A stretch of DNA of 54,391 bases from Yinghuangia soli. Lineage in GTDB: Bacteria > Actinomycetota > Actinomycetes > Streptomycetales > Streptomycetaceae. Position 1 is the stretch's first letter. Every line of letters begins with the position of its first letter. Location of the stretch: positions 17,955-72,345 of the forward strand of contig NZ_JAKFHA010000027.1 of NCBI RefSeq assembly GCF_021502675.1, given 5' to 3'. The position numbers and the translations under genes are program-made. Below the pieces are notes generated by a model. That model searched no databases and was not told the DNA's origin. It saw only the letters and a list, made by a program, of their open reading frames with translations. Positions 23,646 through 33,068 of the stretch are shown piece after piece.

Positions 23646-24977
23646 TCAGCCGGCCGGCTTCACCCCTGCCGGGACCCCGGCCGGAACTCCCGGCGCCGGG
23701 GCGGCCGGAGCAGCCGGCGGAGCCGCGGGCGGCGCGGCCGGGTTGAGGAACGTCCCCCAGTCCGGCTTCTCGCCCACGTTCAGCTTCTGCAGCTTCGCCA
23801 GCACCGCCGGGTCCTGCGCGTCCAGCCAGTCGGCGAGCTGCCGGAACGACACGCAGCGCACGCCTTCCTTGGTGCACGCGGTCCGCATCGTCTTCTCGAC
23901 GGCCTTCATGTAGATGCCGCCGTTCCAGCTCTCGAAGTGGTTGCCGATGATCAGCGGCGCCCGGTTCGAGGAGTAGGCGCGCTCGAAGCCGCCCATGAAG
24001 CTCTGGTACGCCTGCTCCTGCCACGCCCCGAAGTTCGACGGGTCGCCCTTGACGGTGCGCGACTGGTTCATCATGACGTTGTAGTCCATCGACAGGACTT
24101 CGAACTTACGGCCGGGGAAGGGGATCTGCTGCAGCGGCATGTCCCAGATCCCGTTGGCCTTCGCGGGCCAGACCTGGCGGCCGCCCGGGCCGCTGGAGTC
24201 GTACCGGAAGCCCATCTGCGGCGCAGCCTGCAGCAGGGCCTTCTGCCCCTCGAGGCACGGGGCGCGCCCGCCGACCAGCTCCTTCTTGTAGTCGAAGGGC
24301 AGCGGCGGCAGGTCGGTGATGCCGGTGGTGGACTTCCACGTCTGCACGAACTTCAGGGCCTGCTCGGTCTCCTTGGCCCAGTCGGCTGGCGACCACGAGC
24401 CGCCGCCGGTCGGGCCGCAGAAGTGGCCGTTGAAGTGCGTGCCGACCTCGTGGCCGTCCTTCCACGCCAGGCCGAGCTGCTCGATGGTGTCGCGCACTTC
24501 CTTCGGTTCGAGGAAGCCGATGTCGCTCTGCCCGACCGCCTTGTTCGGCCCCTGGTACTGCGCCCGCTGGCTGCCCGGCAGGACGTAGATGCCGCTGAGG
24601 AACAGCGTCATCGTCGCCTTGGACTCCTGGGCCACCTTGCGGAAGTGCGAGAACAGGTGCTGGTTGTCCTCGCCGACGCCGTCCCACGAGAACACCACGA
24701 ACTGCGGCGGCACTTCGCCCGGCTTCAGCTTCTCGACCGGCAGCTGATTGGGCTGCGGGCCGGTGTGCGACGTCGAGCCGTCGCCGATCAGGGTGACCGC
24801 GCCGGCCGGCGGGGGAGCGGCCTGGACCTTCTGGCCGTCCTTGCCGCCGCCTTCCGCGGCCTTGGCGGTGTCGTTCTTGGCTTTCTTGTCGTCGCCGTCC
24901 TTGGCCAGGAACACGAATCCCACGGCGGCCAGGACCGCGACGACGACGAGCAGGGCTGCACCACGAGCGGAGCGCAC
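23646..24977 (-). CDS. Secreted or membrane-anchored polysaccharide-deacetylase-like protein
   Basis: This 443-residue protein starts with an uncleaved-looking membrane signal (MRSARGAALLVVVAVLAAVGFVFL) and a Lys/Asp/Gly linker. The main domain (about residues 90-390) shows NodB-like deacetylase features: FVVFSWDGVGED with the motif-1 Asp, HEVGTHFNGHFCG with His-x4-His metal ligands, a Trp-rich middle, and LIIGNHFESWNGGIYM late in the barrel. Such enzymes remove acetyl groups from cell-wall or capsular sugars. The protein ends in a Pro/Ala/Gly-rich tail (residues 412-443). The start is GTG 24977 with GAGG 6 bases upstream. It is monocistronic between two terminators or promoters. Substrate unknown; some motifs are divergent, so activity is not certain. 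Confidence 0.8.
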   Translation of the reverse strand: MRSARGAALLVVVAVLAAVGFVFLAKDGDDKKAKNDTAKAAEGGGKDGQKVQAAPPPAGAVTLIGDGSTSHTGPQPNQLPVEKLKPGEVPPQFVVFSWDGVGEDNQHLFSHFRKVAQESKATMTLFLSGIYVLPGSQRAQYQGPNKAVGQSDIGFLEPKEVRDTIEQLGLAWKDGHEVGTHFNGHFCGPTGGGSWSPADWAKETEQALKFVQTWKSTTGITDLPPLPFDYKKELVGGRAPCLEGQKALLQAAPQMGFRYDSSGPGGRQVWPAKANGIWDMPLQQIPFPGRKFEVLSMDYNVMMNQSRTVKGDPSNFGAWQEQAYQSFMGGFERAYSSNRAPLIIGNHFESWNGGIYMKAVEKTMRTACTKEGVRCVSFRQLADWLDAQDPAVLAKLQKLNVGEKPDWGTFLNPAAPPAAPPAAPAAPAPGVPAGVPAGVKPAG

Positions 24978-25098
24978 GACTCACCTCGTCCGGAGGGTGA
25001 AGAGCAAATGGACCCTCACCGTACGGCGGCAATATCCGCTTTCTTGGGAAAAGCAATGACTCATTCGGGTGTGTCGCAATATGTTCATCCGTTAATAG

Positions 25099-25128
25099 TT
25101 GACCCCTGCATGTATATCCCCGCACAAT
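25099..25128 (+). promoter_or_regulatory. Promoter of the leader-TauD unit
   Basis: TTGACC (25099-25104), an 18-base spacer and CACAAT (25123-25128) lie in an AT-richer stretch about 95 bases before the leader-peptide start. No other promoter-like pair is seen before the dioxygenase genes. Confidence 0.55.
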
Positions 25129-25221
25129 CGAGGCAGACGCGGAGCGAACCCGCGTACCACGTGCAGTCGTTGCACGCGTGTGCGGCTGCCCGCACACCAT
25201 GAGCCGGAAGGGAGAACCGCG

Positions 25222-25293
25222 ATGCGCGAGCTGGTCCGCCACCGCATCTCCCACCTTCCGGTGCCCCCCGGCGCGCACTGTCACTGTCGCTGA
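25222..25293 (+). CDS. Short Cys-containing leader peptide (putative attenuator)
   Basis: A 23-codon ORF begins at ATG 25222 with an excellent ribosome site (GGAAGGGAG, 8 bases upstream). The peptide has basic N-terminal residues and ends AHCHCR, two cysteines in the last four residues. It ends 134 bases before the first TauD-type gene. A short hairpin (CCGCGCC/GGCGCGG, 25326-25342) lies in between. Streptomycetes often carry such small Cys-containing leader ORFs ahead of sulfur-assimilation genes, where ribosome stalling at Cys codons is thought to report cysteine supply. Three more leaders of related type occur later in this window. Function is inferred. Confidence 0.7.
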   Translation: MRELVRHRISHLPVPPGAHCHCR

Positions 25294-25427
25294 CCGACGC
25301 GCGCCGCCCCTCCCGTACGCCCTATCCGCGCCCGAGGCGCGGCGGTCGCGCGCATCCGCCTGTCCCCGAGTGCCGCCCCCTGCGCGGCGCCGGTACGCCG
25401 TATGCCAAAACCGAAGGGAACCCGCTC

Positions 25428-26363
25428 GTGACCGCCACCACGCTCGCCACCACCCCTGCTCTCCCGGACACCGCCGAGGGCATCACCGTCACCAAGGTCT
25501 CCGGCCGCATCGGCGCGGTCATCGGCGGGGTGCGCCTCTCCGGCGACCTCGACGAGGCCACCGTGCAGGCCGTCCGGGACGCGCTGCACGCCCACAAGGT
25601 GATCTTCTTCCGCGGCCAGGACCACCTGACCGACGAGGCCCAGTTGGAGTTCACCCGCCTGCTCGGCGACCCGATCGGCCACCCCACGGTCAACCTCGAG
25701 GGCGAACTCGTCCTGCCCATCACCAGCGAGTACGGCGGCGCCGCGGACCAGTGGCACACCGACGTCACCTTCGTCCCGGCGTACCCGCTCGCCTCGATCC
25801 TGCGCGCCATCGAGATCCCGGAGGCCGGCGGCCACACCCTGTGGGCCAACACCGCCGCGGCGTACGACGAACTCTCCCCGGCCCTCAAGGAGTTGGCTGA
25901 CTCCCTGCGCGCCGTGCACACCAACCTCTACGACTACGCCGCCATCTCCCCGGACCGCGACCCCGAGCTGATCAAGCGCTACCAGGAGATCTTCGCCTCC
26001 ACCGTCTACGAGACCGAGCACCCGGTCGTCCGCGTCCACCCGGTCACCGGCGAGCGCAACCTCCTGCTCGGCGGCTTCGTCCAGCGCCTCGCGGGCTACG
26101 GCGGCGACGACTCCAAGCTGCTCATCCAGCTCCTGCAGAACCACGTCACCCGCGTGGAGAACACCGTCCGCTGGTCCTGGCAGCCCGGCGACGTCGCCAT
26201 CTGGGACAACCGCGCCACGCAGCACCGCGCCATCTCCGACTTCGGCACCGCCAAGCGCGTCCTGCACCGCACCACCGTCGACGGCGACATCCCCGTCGGC
26301 GTCGACGGCCGCAGCAGCACCGCCATCAAGCCCGCCCCCGCAACCCCCGCCCAGGCCGCCTGA
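25428..26363 (+). CDS. TauD/TfdA-family Fe(II)/2-oxoglutarate dioxygenase (copy 1)
   Basis: The 311-residue protein has the TauD fold with metal ligands His110 and Asp112 (QWHTDVTF) and His266 (NRATQHRAI), and the 2-oxoglutarate-binding Arg281 in RVLHRTTV. Conserved N-terminal segments are [16 protein letters not shown] and [10 protein letters not shown]. TauD relatives hydroxylate the carbon next to a sulfonate or sulfate ester, so that sulfite or sulfate is released; the best-known members act on taurine and alkyl sulfates. Starts at GTG 25428 with GAAGGGAA 8 bases upstream. It follows a Cys-containing leader peptide, supporting a role in sulfur supply. A paralogue lies 97 bases downstream. 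Exact substrate unknown. Confidence 0.88.
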   Translation: MTATTLATTPALPDTAEGITVTKVSGRIGAVIGGVRLSGDLDEATVQAVRDALHAHKVIFFRGQDHLTDEAQLEFTRLLGDPIGHPTVNLEGELVLPITSEYGGAADQWHTDVTFVPAYPLASILRAIEIPEAGGHTLWANTAAAYDELSPALKELADSLRAVHTNLYDYAAISPDRDPELIKRYQEIFASTVYETEHPVVRVHPVTGERNLLLGGFVQRLAGYGGDDSKLLIQLLQNHVTRVENTVRWSWQPGDVAIWDNRATQHRAISDFGTAKRVLHRTTVDGDIPVGVDGRSSTAIKPAPATPAQAA

Positions 26364-26460
26364 CCCACCAAGCGCCCCAGCGGACCACACCCGGCCCCGG
26401 CCGCCCACAAGGCACGGCCGGGGCCCGGGCACACTGGGCTCCCGCCACGAGAGGACGCCC

Positions 26461-27387
26461 ATGCCGCCCGCCGAGATCGCGCCGAGCCCCGACCGAACTG
26501 CTGCGCCCGCCGCGCCGCAGGTCACAGTCACCCCGGTGGCCGGGCGGATCGGCGCGGTGCTCGGCGGCGTGCGCCTGTCCGGCGATCTCGACGCCGGCAC
26601 CGTCCAGGAGATCCGGGACGCCCTGCACGCCCACAAGGTCGTCTTCTTCCGCGGCCAGGACCATCTGGACGACCGGGAACAAGTCGCGTTCACGCGCCTG
26701 CTCGGGGAGCCGAGCGTGCACCCGCTCGTGGACCACGACGACGGGTTCGTGCTGCCGATCACCAGCGGCTACGGAGGCCAGGCCGACGCCTGGCATACGG
26801 ATCTCACGTTCGTCCCGGACTTCCCGGCCGTGTCGATCCTGCGCGCGGTCCGGCTGCCGGCCTTCGGCGGCGACACCATGTGGGCGAACACCGCGGCCGC
26901 CTACGCGGGCATGCCGGAGCCGCTGCGGGACTTCGCCGACCGGCTCGACGCCGTGCACAGCAACGTCTACGACTACTCGGCGCTCGCGCCCGAACGTGAC
27001 CCCGAAGCGCACGCCTGGTACCGCGAACTCCTCGCCGCGGCGCCGTTCGAGGCCGTGCACCCGGTGGTGGGCGTGCATCCCGAGACCCGGGAACGCACCC
27101 TGCTCCTTGGCGGGTTCGCCCAGCGGCTCGACGGCTTCAGCGCTGCCGACTCGGCGACACTTGTCCGACTCCTGCAAGGGCACGTCATCCGGGCGGAGAA
27201 CACCGTCCGGTGGTCGTGGCGGCCCGGTGACGTCGCGATGTGGGACAACCGTGCGACGCAGCACCGGGTCGTGGCCGACTTCGGGGACGCGGTCCGGGTC
27301 CTGCACCGGACCACGGTCGGGGGACCGGAGTCGGAGGGGGTGGACGGCAGGCGCGGCCGGGTTGCCGGGGTGCCCGGCCGCGCCTGA
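26461..27387 (+). CDS. TauD/TfdA-family Fe(II)/2-oxoglutarate dioxygenase (copy 2)
   Basis: The 308-residue protein is a close paralogue of the upstream gene and keeps the active site: His112 and Asp114 (AWHTDLTF), the late His (NRATQHRVV) and the co-substrate Arg (RVLHRTTV). The two share long identical pieces such as HAHKV and [14 protein letters not shown] lies upstream of the ATG. Tandem duplication with divergence in the middle suggests two related sulfonates or sulfate esters as substrates. It is probably co-transcribed with copy 1. The convergent amidase gene ends 5 bases after this stop. Confidence 0.87.
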   Translation: MPPAEIAPSPDRTAAPAAPQVTVTPVAGRIGAVLGGVRLSGDLDAGTVQEIRDALHAHKVVFFRGQDHLDDREQVAFTRLLGEPSVHPLVDHDDGFVLPITSGYGGQADAWHTDLTFVPDFPAVSILRAVRLPAFGGDTMWANTAAAYAGMPEPLRDFADRLDAVHSNVYDYSALAPERDPEAHAWYRELLAAAPFEAVHPVVGVHPETRERTLLLGGFAQRLDGFSAADSATLVRLLQGHVIRAENTVRWSWRPGDVAMWDNRATQHRVVADFGDAVRVLHRTTVGGPESEGVDGRRGRVAGVPGRA

Positions 27388-27392
27388 CGGGG

Positions 27393-28814
27393 TTACTCGG
27401 CGGGGTTCCAGGGGGCCTGCCAGGGCCAGGGGGCGGCTTCTTCGAGTTGGGCGGAGAGGCGGAGCAGGGTGGCCTCGGAGCCCATGCGGCCGGCGAGTTG
27501 GACGGCCAGGGGGAGGCCGCGGTCGTCGAAGCCGGCCGGGACCGAGGCGGCGGGCTGGCCGGTGACGTTGAAGACCGAGGTGAACCAGGTCATCTTGCCG
27601 GCGTTCGGCATGGTCTCCATGCGCGTGGTGTCCATCCAGCCGAGCTCCGGCACTTCGAGGCCCAGGGTGGGGGTGAGCCACACGTCGAACTCGGCGAACC
27701 ACGGGGCGATTCCGCGGCCGATGGTTTCGGCCTGCTGGAGGGCGCGGACCAGGGAGGTCGCGTTGCCGAGGTGTTCGTGGGTCCAGCGGGTGGCGGGTTC
27801 GAGGTCGTCGTCGGCCAGGTCGCGGCCCAGTTCGGCGAGCCGGTCCTCGATCTGCGCGGACGTCGCGGTGCCCATCACCGATCCGAGGACCGCGGTGACC
27901 GCGGTCATGTCCCATGAAGGGGCGGACTCCACGACCTCGTGGCCGAGTTCCGCGAGCAGCGCGGCGGTGCGCTCGACGGCGCGGGCGGCTGCCGGGGCGA
28001 CCAGGGTGCCGTTCGCGCTGACCGTGGAGTAGCCGATGCGCAGGCGGCCGGGCGGCTCGGCGAGGGCGGCGAGGAACGAACCCGGGTCCGCGGGCGCGAG
28101 CGTCGCGTCGCCGAGTACCGGGCCGGCCACCGCGTCCAGCAGGGCCGCGTTGTCGCGGACCGTGCGGGTCACTGCGTTCGCCACCGACAGCGGGTAGGCG
28201 AAGGCCGCGTTCCCGGCGTCGAACGGGACGCGCCCGCGCGACGGCTTGAGGCCGAACAGCCCGCAGCAGGCCGCCGGGATCCGGATCGAGCCGCCGCCGT
28301 CGTTCGCGTGCCCCGCGGGCACGATGCCAGCCGCCACCGCGGCCGCCGAGCCGCCGCTGGAACCGCCGGTGCTGTGGCCGGTTTTCCACGGATTGCGGGA
28401 CGGTCCGAACAACTGCGGCTCGGTGCTCGCGTTCTTGCCGAACTCCGGCGTGTTCGTCTTGCCGACGATCACCAGGCCGGCCTTGCGGTAGCGGGCCGCC
28501 AGGATCCCGTCCCGCGCGGGGATCGCGCCCGCGAAGAGCCGGCTGCCATTCGTCGACGGCAGGCCCGCGACATCGCAGCCCAGGTCCTTCACCACGAACG
28601 GCACACCGCGCAGCGGGCCGTCCGGCAGCCCCTCGGCGATCTCCTGGTACGCGGCGTCGATACGGGTCGCGACCACCGCATTCAGCAGCGGATTGCGCTC
28701 TTCGAGGCGCGTGACCACGGCGTCGAGGATTTCCGAGGGCTTGACCTGGCCGCTGCGCACCAGTCCCGCGAGGCCGACCGCGTCATGCCCGTCGAGCAGT
28801 TCCACTATGTCCAC
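27393..28814 (-). CDS. Amidase signature family hydrolase
   Basis: The 473-residue protein has the amidase signature. Lys76 in PFVVKDLG, the serine cluster [18 protein letters not shown] with Ser152, and Ser176 in [10 protein letters not shown] make the Ser-cisSer-Lys triad with normal spacing. The family hydrolyses carboxamides, carbamates and acyl-amides. The start is GTG 28814 (MDIVELL) with AGGAG upstream. It follows a cytosine-deaminase-like amidohydrolase on the same strand, and an acetamidase-like gene is divergent, so this is likely a small nitrogen-scavenging locus. It is not a GatA subunit, since gatB and gatC are absent. Substrate unknown. Confidence 0.87.
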   Translation of the reverse strand: MDIVELLDGHDAVGLAGLVRSGQVKPSEILDAVVTRLEERNPLLNAVVATRIDAAYQEIAEGLPDGPLRGVPFVVKDLGCDVAGLPSTNGSRLFAGAIPARDGILAARYRKAGLVIVGKTNTPEFGKNASTEPQLFGPSRNPWKTGHSTGGSSGGSAAAVAAGIVPAGHANDGGGSIRIPAACCGLFGLKPSRGRVPFDAGNAAFAYPLSVANAVTRTVRDNAALLDAVAGPVLGDATLAPADPGSFLAALAEPPGRLRIGYSTVSANGTLVAPAAARAVERTAALLAELGHEVVESAPSWDMTAVTAVLGSVMGTATSAQIEDRLAELGRDLADDDLEPATRWTHEHLGNATSLVRALQQAETIGRGIAPWFAEFDVWLTPTLGLEVPELGWMDTTRMETMPNAGKMTWFTSVFNVTGQPAASVPAGFDDRGLPLAVQLAGRMGSEATLLRLSAQLEEAAPWPWQAPWNPAE

Positions 28815-28939
28815 GCCGTGCTCCTTGCGTCGCTCTGCGGGCGCGGGGGACGCCCGCAGAGCATCATGCGACCGGAGCGTGACGATCTCCAGAGCCGCAC
28901 AGCATGCACTTCGGCAGGAGCAACGGTCTTGACGGTGTG

Positions 28940-30205
28940 TCAGCGCGCCCCGGCGGGCACCCGGCCGCGCTGCCGCGACAGCACACCGGTGCTCCGGCTG
29001 CGCAGCGTCCCGGCACGCGGCACGGCCGTACGGCTGACCACGCGCCCGCGCCGGAACACGATGCGGTCCGCGGGCGGCGCCATGACCGCCTCCGCGAGGC
29101 TGCTCGCGCGTACCGCCAACAGGTCCGCGACCGCGCCGGGTTCGGGCCCGGCCTTGGGCAGGCCCATGATGCGCCGGGCATCGGCGCCGACCGCCGCGTA
29201 CGCCTGCTCGACGGTGAGCTGACCCGTCGTCACCAGCAGCGACGCGGCCTCCAGTGCGTCCGCGCGGCCCATCGGGTGCAGTGCGTCCCGCAGGTGGTCG
29301 CCGCCCGCGCCCAGCGGTACGCCCGCCTCCAGGAGCGCATGCAGCGGCCCCGGACCGCCGCACGGCGGCACCGCACGGGTCCCGTTCTCGGTACGCGGCG
29401 CCGCGGGCAGCGCGATCACCGCCATGCGCGACGCCGCTATGGCCTCGACCACCTTGGCCAGCGCGGGCGGCCGCAGGACGCCCAGGCCCGCGCAGTGGCT
29501 CGCGGTCACCTGGCGCCCGAAGCCCGAAGCCCGCAGCAGCCGGGCCAGGTCCGCGACGGCCAGGACCCGGGAGTCGGGCTGGTCGTCGAGGTGCAGGTCG
29601 AGGTCCACTTCGGCACGGTCGGCCAGCCGCAGCAGGCGGCGGGTCTCGGCCCGCGGGTCCGCCGCGGAGTGCGGGCGCCCGCCGAGCAGTCCGGCGCCCG
29701 CCGAGAAGGCGTCGAGTGCGGACCGGTCGGCCAGACCCGGCGACGGCACCGCGACGATCTGCAGGTCGAGGATGCGGTGCAGGTCCTCGCGCAGTTCGCG
29801 CAGCACCTCGACGGCCCGCAGCGGCGACCCGGCGCCCACGCCGATGTCGATGTGCGCGCGCACCGCGGTCACCCCGTTCGCGGACAGCGCCTGCAGCGCG
29901 CTGCGCGCCCGGCGGCGCAGGTCCGCGGTGCTGTACCGGGCCGGCCAGGCGCGCCACGAACGCACCGGGCCGTCCCGGCCGTCCGGGTCGCTGCCCACCG
30001 GCTCCCAGGTCAGCGCCCGGTCCAGATGCAGATGCGGTTCGGCGGGGGCGGGCAGCAGCAGATAGCCGGTGAGGTCGATGACGGACTCGCCGGGATCGGG
30101 TATCCCGACCGGACGCAGGTGGCTCACGCTCCCGTGCCGCAGCACGACGTTGCGGACGTGCCCGTCGGGCAGCGTCGCTCCGGTCAGTGTGGTCGTTTCG
30201 GTCAC
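28940..30205 (-). CDS. Cytosine-deaminase-like amidohydrolase
   Basis: The 421-residue metal-dependent hydrolase has the HxH motif PHLHLDRAL (His58, His60), then HIDIGVGAGSP, HLDDQPDSR, the metal His in TASHCAGLG and the Asp region GAGGDHLRDALHP. This order fits cytosine deaminase/CodA and N-isopropylammelide-type enzymes, which deaminate or dechlorinate N-heterocycles. The start is GTG 30205 with AGGAG 6 bases upstream, in frame with a conserved beta-sandwich N terminus (VVLRHGSV). The C-terminal 40 residues are Arg-rich. The amidase lies 125 bases downstream on the same strand, consistent with stepwise ring opening and amide hydrolysis. Exact substrate unknown. Confidence 0.83.
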   Translation of the reverse strand: MTETTTLTGATLPDGHVRNVVLRHGSVSHLRPVGIPDPGESVIDLTGYLLLPAPAEPHLHLDRALTWEPVGSDPDGRDGPVRSWRAWPARYSTADLRRRARSALQALSANGVTAVRAHIDIGVGAGSPLRAVEVLRELREDLHRILDLQIVAVPSPGLADRSALDAFSAGAGLLGGRPHSAADPRAETRRLLRLADRAEVDLDLHLDDQPDSRVLAVADLARLLRASGFGRQVTASHCAGLGVLRPPALAKVVEAIAASRMAVIALPAAPRTENGTRAVPPCGGPGPLHALLEAGVPLGAGGDHLRDALHPMGRADALEAASLLVTTGQLTVEQAYAAVGADARRIMGLPKAGPEPGAVADLLAVRASSLAEAVMAPPADRIVFRRGRVVSRTAVPRAGTLRSRSTGVLSRQRGRVPAGAR

Positions 30206-30304
30206 GGTTTCTCCTATGCGCCGGGTGTGCTGCGTGCGCTGCGACTTGTCCGGGTGCGCGGGAACGGTGTTGCCGACAACTGTGGTGGTGGGCTGTTGCC
30301 ACAG

Positions 30305-30380
30305 GGTTACCGAGGGGTTACGGGCCGGGCGATCCCGCAGGAAACCGGCGCGTAACCGGCACGACGCAGCGTGGTTACGG
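30305..30380. repeat. GGTTAC elements between divergent genes
   Basis: GGTTAC(C/G)G occurs at 30305, 30316 and 30373 in direct orientation, and GTAACC occurs inverted at 30352. The cluster lies between the amidohydrolase and the acetamidase-like gene, where a shared regulator site is plausible. No regulator is encoded next to it. Confidence 0.45.
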
Positions 30381-30401
30381 ACCGGGCGTACAACCTGGGA
30401 C

Positions 30402-31358
30402 ATGTCCCGAGATCTGCTGGCGTCGCGGCCCGGCACCGTGCTGTGGGGATGGCTGCCCGGCGCCGTGGACCGGCCGGTCCTGAGCGTCGCGACGGGCGCC
30501 ACCGTAGTCGTGGACACGCTGTCGCACCAGGGGTTGATGCCCCATCAGGGACGCGACCCGGTGGCCTACTTCGGGGCGTTCGGGGTGGACCCTGCGGAAG
30601 TGCTCGAAGACGCCCGTGAGCTGGCCGCTTCCGGTGCCGCGCACGATCCCGCGGTGGACGGCCCGCACCTGGTCACCGGCCCGATCGAGGTGCGCGGCGC
30701 GCGTCCCGGCGATGTGCTGGCCGTCCACATCGCGGCCCTGGAACCGCGCGTTCCGTACGGTGTGATCGCGGCGCGCGGCGGCGCCCCGGACGAACTCCAC
30801 CGGATCGGCCCGGCTGGCCCGGTGCCTTTCCGGCCGTCGCTCGCCGTGATGGGCGTCGCGACGTCGGACGGGCTGCGCCGGCACTCCGGCAGCGCCGGGA
30901 GCTTCGGCGGCAACCTGGACCTGCCCGAATTGTCGGCCGGCGCGACACTCCACCTGCCGGTCCAGGCGCCCGGCGCGCTGTTCCACGTCGGCGGACCGCG
31001 CTTCGGGCGCCGCCCCGGCGTCCCCGGCGCGCTGTGGGAGGGCCCGCTGCGCGCCACGCTGCGGCTCGACGTGATCCCGCACGCCCAGGTGCGCGACTGG
31101 TCCGGCGCGGGCCGTCGGCCGTACGTCACCACCGCCGAGCACCTCGTCCCGCTCGGCCTGGACGCCGACGTGGAGCGCGCCCTGATGCAGTGTCAGTCCC
31201 AGGCATACGGGCTGCTCGCGGGGCGGTACGGCGTGCCCGGCGCGGCGGCCCGGGCCCGCCTCGCCGCCGCCGACTTCCGCATCCACCGGTCCGGATACGG
31301 AGTGCATGCACGCCTCCCGCTGCCGCGCCGTGAAACGGTCGCCGCGACCGCCGCCTAA
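30402..31358 (+). CDS. Acetamidase/formamidase-family protein
   Basis: The 318-residue protein follows the FmdA/AmdA pattern: an N-terminal half with GPIEVRGARPGDVLAVHI, a central PSLAVMGVA region and GGNLDLPELSAGATLHLPVQAPGALFHVGG, and a C-terminal ADVERALMQCQSQAYGLLAGRYG. The family uses a metal centre to hydrolyse formamide or acetamide to the acid and ammonia. The usual HxxQGDGE motif of the metal site is replaced by FHVGGPRFGRRPG, so activity may be altered. The start is ATG 30402, with no strong ribosome site and little leader sequence. It is divergent from the amidohydrolase-amidase pair and probably belongs to the same amide or N-heterocycle use locus. Confidence 0.78.
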   Translation: MSRDLLASRPGTVLWGWLPGAVDRPVLSVATGATVVVDTLSHQGLMPHQGRDPVAYFGAFGVDPAEVLEDARELAASGAAHDPAVDGPHLVTGPIEVRGARPGDVLAVHIAALEPRVPYGVIAARGGAPDELHRIGPAGPVPFRPSLAVMGVATSDGLRRHSGSAGSFGGNLDLPELSAGATLHLPVQAPGALFHVGGPRFGRRPGVPGALWEGPLRATLRLDVIPHAQVRDWSGAGRRPYVTTAEHLVPLGLDADVERALMQCQSQAYGLLAGRYGVPGAAARARLAAADFRIHRSGYGVHARLPLPRRETVAATAA

Positions 31359-31547
31359 GCGGCCGTCCGCATTCCGCTTCGCCTCATGAAACTGCTTGTT
31401 TTCCAAGGCAGTTCGTGTCGAGTGCGAACGCGGAGCCTTCCCTCGCAACCCGAGTCAACCGCGCAATGCGGGAACTCACGGAGATATACGGAGAGTTGCC
31501 ATCCGGAGGGTTGCCATGGCGCGCGCCACTGGGTCAGGATCGCCCCC

Positions 31548-32228
31548 ATGACGACTTCGGAAACCGCTGAGGCACCCGAGACTCCGCTGTGGCTCCAGGG
31601 CCGCGATGCCGTCGTCGCGGCCGCACCCGCGAGCGACTGGCGCGAGGAAGCCCCCGACTACCACCTGTCCCACACGGTGATGCCGGGGCAGCGCACCCAC
31701 ACCTTCGACGCCGGCTCGCTGGAGGCCATCGTCGAGAGCATCGTGCAGGTCTTCGAGATGGAGGTCTCGCACAAGAAGGACCCGGACACCTGGGTCTCGA
31801 TGGTCACCGAGAAGTTCCGCACCCGCGTCAACGGCGGCCCCTGGGCCACCGCGGCCGACATCGCGGCGATCGGCAGCTACAACATCCTGATCGGCGACAG
31901 CGTCTTCTACCGCACCGGCCAGGAGAGCTTCGAGTCCTCGCACGACGTCTTCCACGAGGCCATGCCCAACGGCTTCTTCTGGGAGGTCCTCGAAGTCCTC
32001 ACCCCGCCGCCGGTGGTCACCTTCAAGTGGCGGCACTGGGGCTCCTTCGACGGCGCCTACAACGGCTTCGAGCCGACCGGCGAGACCATCGAGATGTTCG
32101 GCATCAGCATCGCCAAGGTCAGCGACGACCTGCGGCTCCTCGACGTCGAGCACTTCTACGACCCCAACGCGTTCCTGGGCAAGATGACCGGCGGCTGCCC
32201 GGTCGCGCACCGCCCCGCGGCCGAGTAG
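31548..32228 (+). CDS. SnoaL-like (NTF2-fold) protein
   Basis: The 226-residue protein has a SnoaL-like domain from about residue 50. Diagnostic pieces are WVSMVTEKFRTRVNG, the charged pocket strand VTFKWRHWGSFDGAYNGFEPTGE, and the closing GISIAKVSDDLRLLDVEHFYDPNAFL. Proteins of this fold include polyketide cyclases, hydroxylases and non-enzymatic binding proteins. The tail GGCPVAH resembles leader segments of redox proteins but is not a motif I can assign. AGGA lies 8 bases before the ATG. It stands alone between the acetamidase-like gene and endonuclease V. Function unknown. Confidence 0.75.
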   Translation: MTTSETAEAPETPLWLQGRDAVVAAAPASDWREEAPDYHLSHTVMPGQRTHTFDAGSLEAIVESIVQVFEMEVSHKKDPDTWVSMVTEKFRTRVNGGPWATAADIAAIGSYNILIGDSVFYRTGQESFESSHDVFHEAMPNGFFWEVLEVLTPPPVVTFKWRHWGSFDGAYNGFEPTGETIEMFGISIAKVSDDLRLLDVEHFYDPNAFLGKMTGGCPVAHRPAAE

Positions 32229-32275
32229 CGGGATATCCGGTAGGCCGGGCCCGACCCCGTGCCTACTGTGGGGAC

Positions 32276-33046
32276 GTGCCGAACGCGACCGACCCCACGC
32301 ACCCCGCTCCCGCTTCTGCTCCGGAGCCCGCCGCCGACAACGGCGTCGACGGCCGGCCCGAGACCGCCGAGCAGGCCCGCGCCCTGCAGGACCGGCTCCG
32401 CCCGCTCGTCGTCACCACCGGCCCAGGGCCTGCCGACGTGCGGCGCGTCGCCGGACTGGACGTCGCGTACGCCGAGGACTCCGACCGCCTCGCCGCCGCC
32501 GTGGTCGTCCTGGACCCGGACACGTTGCAAGTGCTGGAGCGCTCGGTGGTCCTCGGCCACGCCCGCTTCCCGTACGTGCCCGGCCTGTTCGCGTTCCGCG
32601 AGCTGCCCTCGCTCGTCGAGGCGCTGGACGGGCTGTCCGTCCCGCCCGATCTGCTGGTGTGCGACGGGCAGGGCCTGGCCCACCCGCGCCGCTTCGGGCT
32701 GGCCTGCCACCTGGGCGTGCACACCGGCATCCCGAGCATCGGCGTCGGCAAGACCGCGTTCGTGGGCACCTACGACACCCCGCCGCCGCACCGCGGCGCC
32801 GCCTCCGACCTGGTCCTGGACGGCGACGTGGTGGGCGCCGTGCTGCGCACCCAGGACAACGTCAAGCCGGTCTTCGTCTCGGTCGGCCACGGCCTCGACC
32901 TGGCCGCAGCCTGCCGCCATGTCCTCGCCCTCAGCCCGCACTTCCGGCTGCCGGAGACCACCCGCCAGGCGGACACCGCCTGCCGCGCCGCACTCGCCCA
33001 GGCCACCGCCGCGGGCCTGGCCCGCGACGCGGTCCGCAGCGACTGA
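32276..33046 (+). CDS. nfi: Endonuclease V (deoxyinosine 3'-endonuclease)
   Basis: The 256-residue protein matches the endonuclease V fold. The active-site aspartate is in VAGLDVAYAED, followed by RFPYVPGLFAFRELPSLVEAL, the second acidic site DLLVCDGQGLAHPRRFGLACHLGV and IPSIGVGKT, and a late basic VGHGLDLAAA. It cuts DNA one base 3' to deoxyinosine, starting repair of deaminated adenine; some members also cut inosine in RNA. The N-terminal 30 residues are a Pro/Ala-rich extension. The start is GTG 32276; the frame runs open upstream but without similarity. It is monocistronic and ends at a strong terminator. Confidence 0.92.
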   Translation: MPNATDPTHPAPASAPEPAADNGVDGRPETAEQARALQDRLRPLVVTTGPGPADVRRVAGLDVAYAEDSDRLAAAVVVLDPDTLQVLERSVVLGHARFPYVPGLFAFRELPSLVEALDGLSVPPDLLVCDGQGLAHPRRFGLACHLGVHTGIPSIGVGKTAFVGTYDTPPPHRGAASDLVLDGDVVGAVLRTQDNVKPVFVSVGHGLDLAAACRHVLALSPHFRLPETTRQADTACRAALAQATAAGLARDAVRSD

Positions 33047-33068
33047 CCGCGGAATCCGCCGCACGCGC

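Noticed and set aside
30220-30330. A Cys-rich plus-strand peptide (MRRVCCVRCDLSGC) as another leader ORF
   Set aside because: The frame continues without a stop into the acetamidase-like gene, has no ribosome site and lacks the HID-type core.
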